Shown: positions 60,149 to 64,000 of the stretch, piece by piece
How positions within the stretch are numbered: position 1 is the first letter of the stretch
How the letters are laid out: each line of letters begins with the position of its first letter
From: Phallus indusiatus
Lineage: Eukaryota; Basidiomycota; Agaricomycetes; Phallales; Phallaceae
NCBI GenBank assembly: GCA_027605045.1
Contig: JAQFWX010000001.1
Coordinates: 3,038,001 to 3,102,000, forward strand
Direction of reading: 5' to 3'
Length of the DNA stretch: 64,000 nucleotides
Notes under the pieces: model-generated
What the model was told of the DNA's origin: nothing
Database searches by the model: none
What the model saw: the letters and a program-made list of their open reading frames with translations, nothing else
Position numbers and translations under genes: made by a program

Positions 60149-61431
60149 CTATTGCAGCGAGATTCCACCGACGCTTTTGTAAACTCCATGCCCATCTTGA
60201 CTTCCCATTCTGCAGATTTGTATTTCGTCCACTGGCCATGCACCGAGATCGATCTTGCAAGGACCCGATGTGGCTGGCGCTGCGCCTGAGTCGGAAACGC
60301 TGATTTCACGATAAGCAGTGGATGAAAGTATGGACTGATACGAAAAAGGAATTCTTTCTCTATGATGGCGATGTTGTTGCCTTCTAGAACTTGAGCTGTG
60401 CTCTTCCGGAGGAGCGCCAGGGATTGCGTCTGATAAAGTGAAGGAGGAACGTGGAACTTGCTTTCTGTAAACGGTATTGATCAATGTACAATGAAGCTGG
60501 AATAAATATCAGTAGTTGCATAACAATTTTCGTAATTCCGCTCTTATTAGCTTACTTTGAGAGGTCTGAGATCTTGCAGGTAGCCCGCCTCTTTAAACGT
60601 AGAATGAACAAGTTCTAGAATGAGTGTTACGGGATGTGTTTATACAGAGCATTATAAACAAAACCGTACCACAAACTCGCCGGAATCTCTTCCCTAATTC
60701 CCCGTCCAAGTCAGGTCCGACCCATAAGACATGAGCGTTATCAGAGTGGTTATTGCGCCCGTTTCGCATGATATCGAGACGATCCAGAGGAAGATAAAGG
60801 CGAGACTCTAAACTTGATCCATCGTTGATTAGTTCCCGGATAGGTTCTCGAAGTGTTCTTAACAAGGCAAGTGCGTCCTGCACCGAATGTAACTGCGTAT
60901 TTCTCGATGAATCCACATCTTGTGATTGTTGTTTCTTCGTGATTCTTCTGCTACCTTCTTCGTCAGTTCGTAAGCTCATTACGCCGAGGGTTACATGTAA
61001 ACCCCCCGGTTTGATAATGACCGACTGATCCAACCCGGGTATTGCAGGGGAGGCATTAAGGAATGATCGGGTCACTTGACTCCATTTAGATTGAATTCCA
61101 GGATGATGGCCCTGTGTTTTGAGATAAAAAAATGGGGGGTCGAGTATGAGGATGAGTGGAGGTTAGCTCTTTAGGTAAGCCACGTACGATGGGAATAGAT
61201 ATGACTATTGTGGCCACTATCAGCTAAAAAAAGGATATACAATCCACAATCCAATACTCGACGCTCACAATGAGTCAAGGGAAGCTTCTGGTTTGGTTTA
61301 AGGTTAGAGTTCCATCTGAAATGCTGCGACCGTCCGGGTGTACCGCCGGTCACGGTCGAGATGTTGGTAGTCTTCTGACTGAATTTTTGGGTAGTAGAGC
61401 CTGACCAGGAAGAGACAGGCACCGATTTCAT
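60149..61431 (-). CDS. ASCC1/AKAP7-like 2H phosphoesterase domain protein
   Basis: Relative of the activating signal cointegrator subunit ASCC1, whose C-terminal half is a 2H (two-histidine) phosphoesterase fold acting on RNA ends or cyclic phosphates. Exons 61431-61269, 61204-61188 (17 bp), 61111-60670, 60614-60556 and 60496-60149 give 342 residues. Motifs: LPLTHFISIPIGHHP (joined across the micro-exon), IPGLDQSVIIKPGGLHVTLGV (first HxT, H99/T101), LHCTLIN (second HxT, H229/T231) and the family-typical end IDLGAWPVDEIQICRMGS followed by VGGISL. The first ~45 residues are Ser/Thr-rich with no KH domain. The match is strong along the whole domain. Confidence 0.85.
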
Positions 61432-62731
61432 TTCAATGGTCCTTGAAAGATTTTGATAAAAAGCCTGTTTAGCGTAGATGTTAGAAAGTATTGGAGAGAG
61501 GTGGGGCCAACGTAACGCGCGACGTGTGACATGTGACAGTGCATGTATAGTTTTAAACTCCGCTCGCCAAATCACCAAAATCTGGCAAATGTGAAAGTGA
61601 TTGTCAATAATTTGTGAAGCATTTCATTCTGCAATCGAATCAGGCCCAATCTCAGGCTGAAGAAGGCTCAAGTACATAGGGATTTCGGATATGATGGCCT
61701 CGGATGAACCAAAAATACATATGCTGTTACGGTATGCAAACGGTATGGCGCTGAGCCTTTCAGTGACCAGTAGCTCAGAAGCAGGAGAAGGACGGAAGGA
61801 CTCGGACGTCGCGTCAACGTTCAACGCGTGACGGTTCCCTGCCCCAGCAGGGTTCTCACATGTCACTCGGAGGTGAAAATCTGGGCCTAAATCTGGAACC
61901 CAATCTGGATACGAACTAACACTCTGATTTTGAATTCTGGATATGAAATAACACTCTGATTTTGAATCGGTGTGAGTTGAGTTTAAAACTGGAGTTACAT
62001 TAGTATGCTGATTTATAATTGCCCGTGTTATTGACATCATTAAGCGTATCTACCGTACAAATATAACCTTGTGGATGTAACAAAGGAGTGCGGTTTCGTC
62101 TTCTAAAATTTGAATGTATTCGAAATTTGTAGCGTTACATAAGGTTGTATTGTGGATGCTATTGGTTGGGCGTTTCTCTGTTTGTGTGAGAGCAAGTTTT
62201 TAATATGTAATGGGAACGCTTATGCGTTCTTTATTTGGACAGTTACGTTAGTTATGTTTTATTATGGATGAGCTTGTTGAGAGGTTTCAAGATGAGCGGC
62301 TGAAGTTTTGTTCGTGGTTTTTCATGCGCTCTTGAGTCCTCACCGCGTTGGATGACTTACATGCAACCTCACGAACACTAGTTGGTTCATGATCGCTTAT
62401 ACAGCTCCCACATTAGATGCATAGAACAAAAAATTCAATCAGACTTTTATGCGTAAACATCAAGTTTATAAGGCGTTAGGAGTATTTTCCCTTTTCTTTT
62501 TCTTTTTTGGCACGCATTTCTTTAACATAATTCTAAATACTTGATATTCCTCCATAATGTAATAATATTAGATAAATAGATTTGCTCTGCTTCGTCATTT
62601 GTTTCTAACTTCTCCCAGTGTTCCCGTGCACATTCTGGGGGCAGGGATATGCCGCGTCGGCGGCGCTAGTGGTTACGGTCGTTACACGTCACGCGATTAT
62701 CCTTTGACTGCTGCTCAATCCAATCCACGCT
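61432..62731. other. Intergenic, no supported gene
   Basis: The best frame is a 138-codon minus-strand stretch at 61624-62040 containing SSYPDWVPD, faintly like a WVPDW motif in fungal HET-type proteins, but nothing else supports it. Bases 62080-62600 are AT-rich with nothing recognised. Confidence 0.4.
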
Positions 62732-64000
62732 ATGCTACGACAGGTATTAGAGACATACGAGAGATGGTATGACGAAGCCGAAGAAAATAAAATAGACGAA
62801 ATGATTCCTCTCGTAACTCATGCGCCTTCGAGGGACGACATTGACTCAATAGCAGCATACCTGTCTGTCTTCGTTATTCTTTCCCGAGATTTGGTGAACC
62901 AAAAGTATGTGGATAAATGGGATGCTCAGGAACTTGTTTCTGGGAATGAAGCACTCATCGATCTCGTGCTCGAATGTATTGAAGCCAAGAGCTTTGTGAA
63001 ACTGCGTAATCTGGGTAAGTGTACCGTTCACGTTCACTCCACTGGCAGTGTCGGTAAATCCACTCGTTGCCTAGTCATATTCAAACCTACCTATGGCGTA
63101 CGAGTGCATCCGGATGTTTTCGGAAGATCAGGTATCATTATCGATAGTGATATCCAATTTGTGAAAGAAGATCTCGCTACAAACAATGCTGAGCTTTTTC
63201 CGGCGGATCCCATCGATCTTGGAGATAATCAAACACCAAATACTCCTATACCTGCTGATATCCAAGCACTACAAGATGGACTTTCCAGATTACGCGTTTA
63301 CTCTGAAGTATAATTCCCACATTTCCTTTATCTTATTACTCAATAATGAACTCAATAGACGACCCCCTCAGAGGATCGCGATCTGCCGCGTGATCGTTAT
63401 AAAGAGCAGTTTGCTCTCATGTTTCAATCCACAGATGTTGAAAATTCAATAACTGTACACGATGAACGGGAATACATATCTCTCTTCCGGATCCATCACG
63501 TTTTCCTTCCGGATTTAGCCCGCGCCGCTGGAAGGATGACTCCCGCTCTCAAAGCCCAAACATTTTGTAACACTTTCATTTACCCAACTGTACTCTACCC
63601 GATTACGGGATTTGATGCATTATCTTTCAAGGAGTAAGATCTATTATAATTCTCAAAAATGAGATTGATAAATTTGATGTGCAGAGAGACCCTTTGGCGC
63701 TTTCCTTTGTTTTTCCGAGTCCGAACTGCCAGGACGTGGAAAAAATACATTCCCAAGACAGATTGGACTGTAATGATTGGAGGCTTGTTACCATTAATCA
63801 TATCGGACATTTCTACTCAAAAAGCGGGATCAGACCACCTTCAGCTGTTACTTGAAGCGGTAGCTCTTTCTCGAGTTGGGAATTATTTCATAAAACCAAC
63901 CTCTGATAAGACCTTTTTTGCGACGGTCTTATATCTCTCAGAAAATCTGGAGGTTCATCGGTACATCGTAAAACCAGAAAACAGGGATATAAAAGCCAAA
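62732..64000 (+). CDS. Unrecognised protein, partial (runs off the right edge)
   Basis: Exons 62732-63307, 63359-63633 and 63685 to the window end keep frame through two short GT-AG introns (51 bp each), giving at least 388 residues. The start MLRQVLETYERWYDEAEEN is followed by a segment with HPDVFGRSGIIIDSDIQFV, then SEDRDLPRDRYKEQFALMF and FRIHHVFLPDLARAAGRM, then KTDWTVMIGGLLPLIISDIS. No signal peptide or clear membrane span in the visible part. A GTAAGT lies in frame at 63015-63020, but no partner acceptor keeps the frame, so I read through it. Family not recognised. Confidence 0.6.

Noticed and set aside
61624..62040. 138-codon frame with a WVPD-like motif suggesting a HET-type protein
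   Set aside because: The motif is too short, there are no other HET features and no splice partners were found.
1..64000. tRNA genes, CRISPR arrays, ribosome-binding-site-led operons
   Set aside because: I looked for T-loop GTTCRA boxes and regularly spaced repeats and found none. The window is clearly eukaryotic, so bacterial features are not expected.

Overview
The window is nuclear DNA of a basidiomycete fungus, most likely an Agaricomycete (mushroom-forming group). Most genes are cut by many 45-80 bp introns with GT-AG (sometimes GC-AG) ends. There are no operons. The families present (a DUF6535 membrane protein, F-box/LRR proteins, CYP67-like P450s, SLC46-like major facilitator superfamily (MFS) transporters) are typical of that class. 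I phased exon joins by hand from reading frame, splice signals and comparison of paralogues, so the exon coordinates are predictions.

Left part (1-19.7 kb): the 5' two-thirds or more of a TRAPP II subunit gene (TRAPPC10/Trs130 type, minus strand) is divergent from an anthranilate phosphoribosyltransferase (tryptophan synthesis). A gene-poor stretch follows, with one small ORF whose start resembles a histone H3 tail. Next come a 1-kb tandem duplication carrying two GFA/CENP-V-type zinc proteins, an isoprenylcysteine methyltransferase-like gene, a cytochrome P450 and a drug/H+ type MFS transporter.

Middle (19.6-33.7 kb): a two-gene module occurs twice in the same orientation, about 10 kb apart. 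It consists of an unrecognised protein built from two tandem repeats and an ankyrin + von Willebrand A (VWA) protein. The duplicated blocks begin at the 3' tail of the MFS gene; a third scrap of that tail lies at 26.4 kb. Between the blocks sit an F-box/LRR gene with two in-frame stops, a second P450 and a hAT-like MITE with a perfect 8-bp target duplication.

Right part (33.7-64 kb): a ceramide glucosyltransferase (sphingolipid synthesis), a large DUF6535 protein, two tandem SLC46-like MFS genes with an almost identical 13-exon layout, a third P450 that needs one base removed to read through, a GNAT acetyltransferase, an F-box protein, two tandem Baeyer-Villiger-type flavin monooxygenases, an ASCC1-like 2H phosphoesterase and a partial gene running off the right edge.

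Conserved housekeeping genes (TRAPPC10, TRP synthesis, glucosylceramide synthase, ASCC1-like) are interspersed with duplicated, partly broken accessory genes. Three P450s, three MFS transporters and two flavin monooxygenases lie within 45 kb, but no core synthase (PKS, NRPS, terpene cyclase) is visible, so a biosynthetic cluster is only a possibility. The most novel-looking item is the duplicated repeat-protein/ankyrin-VWA module.
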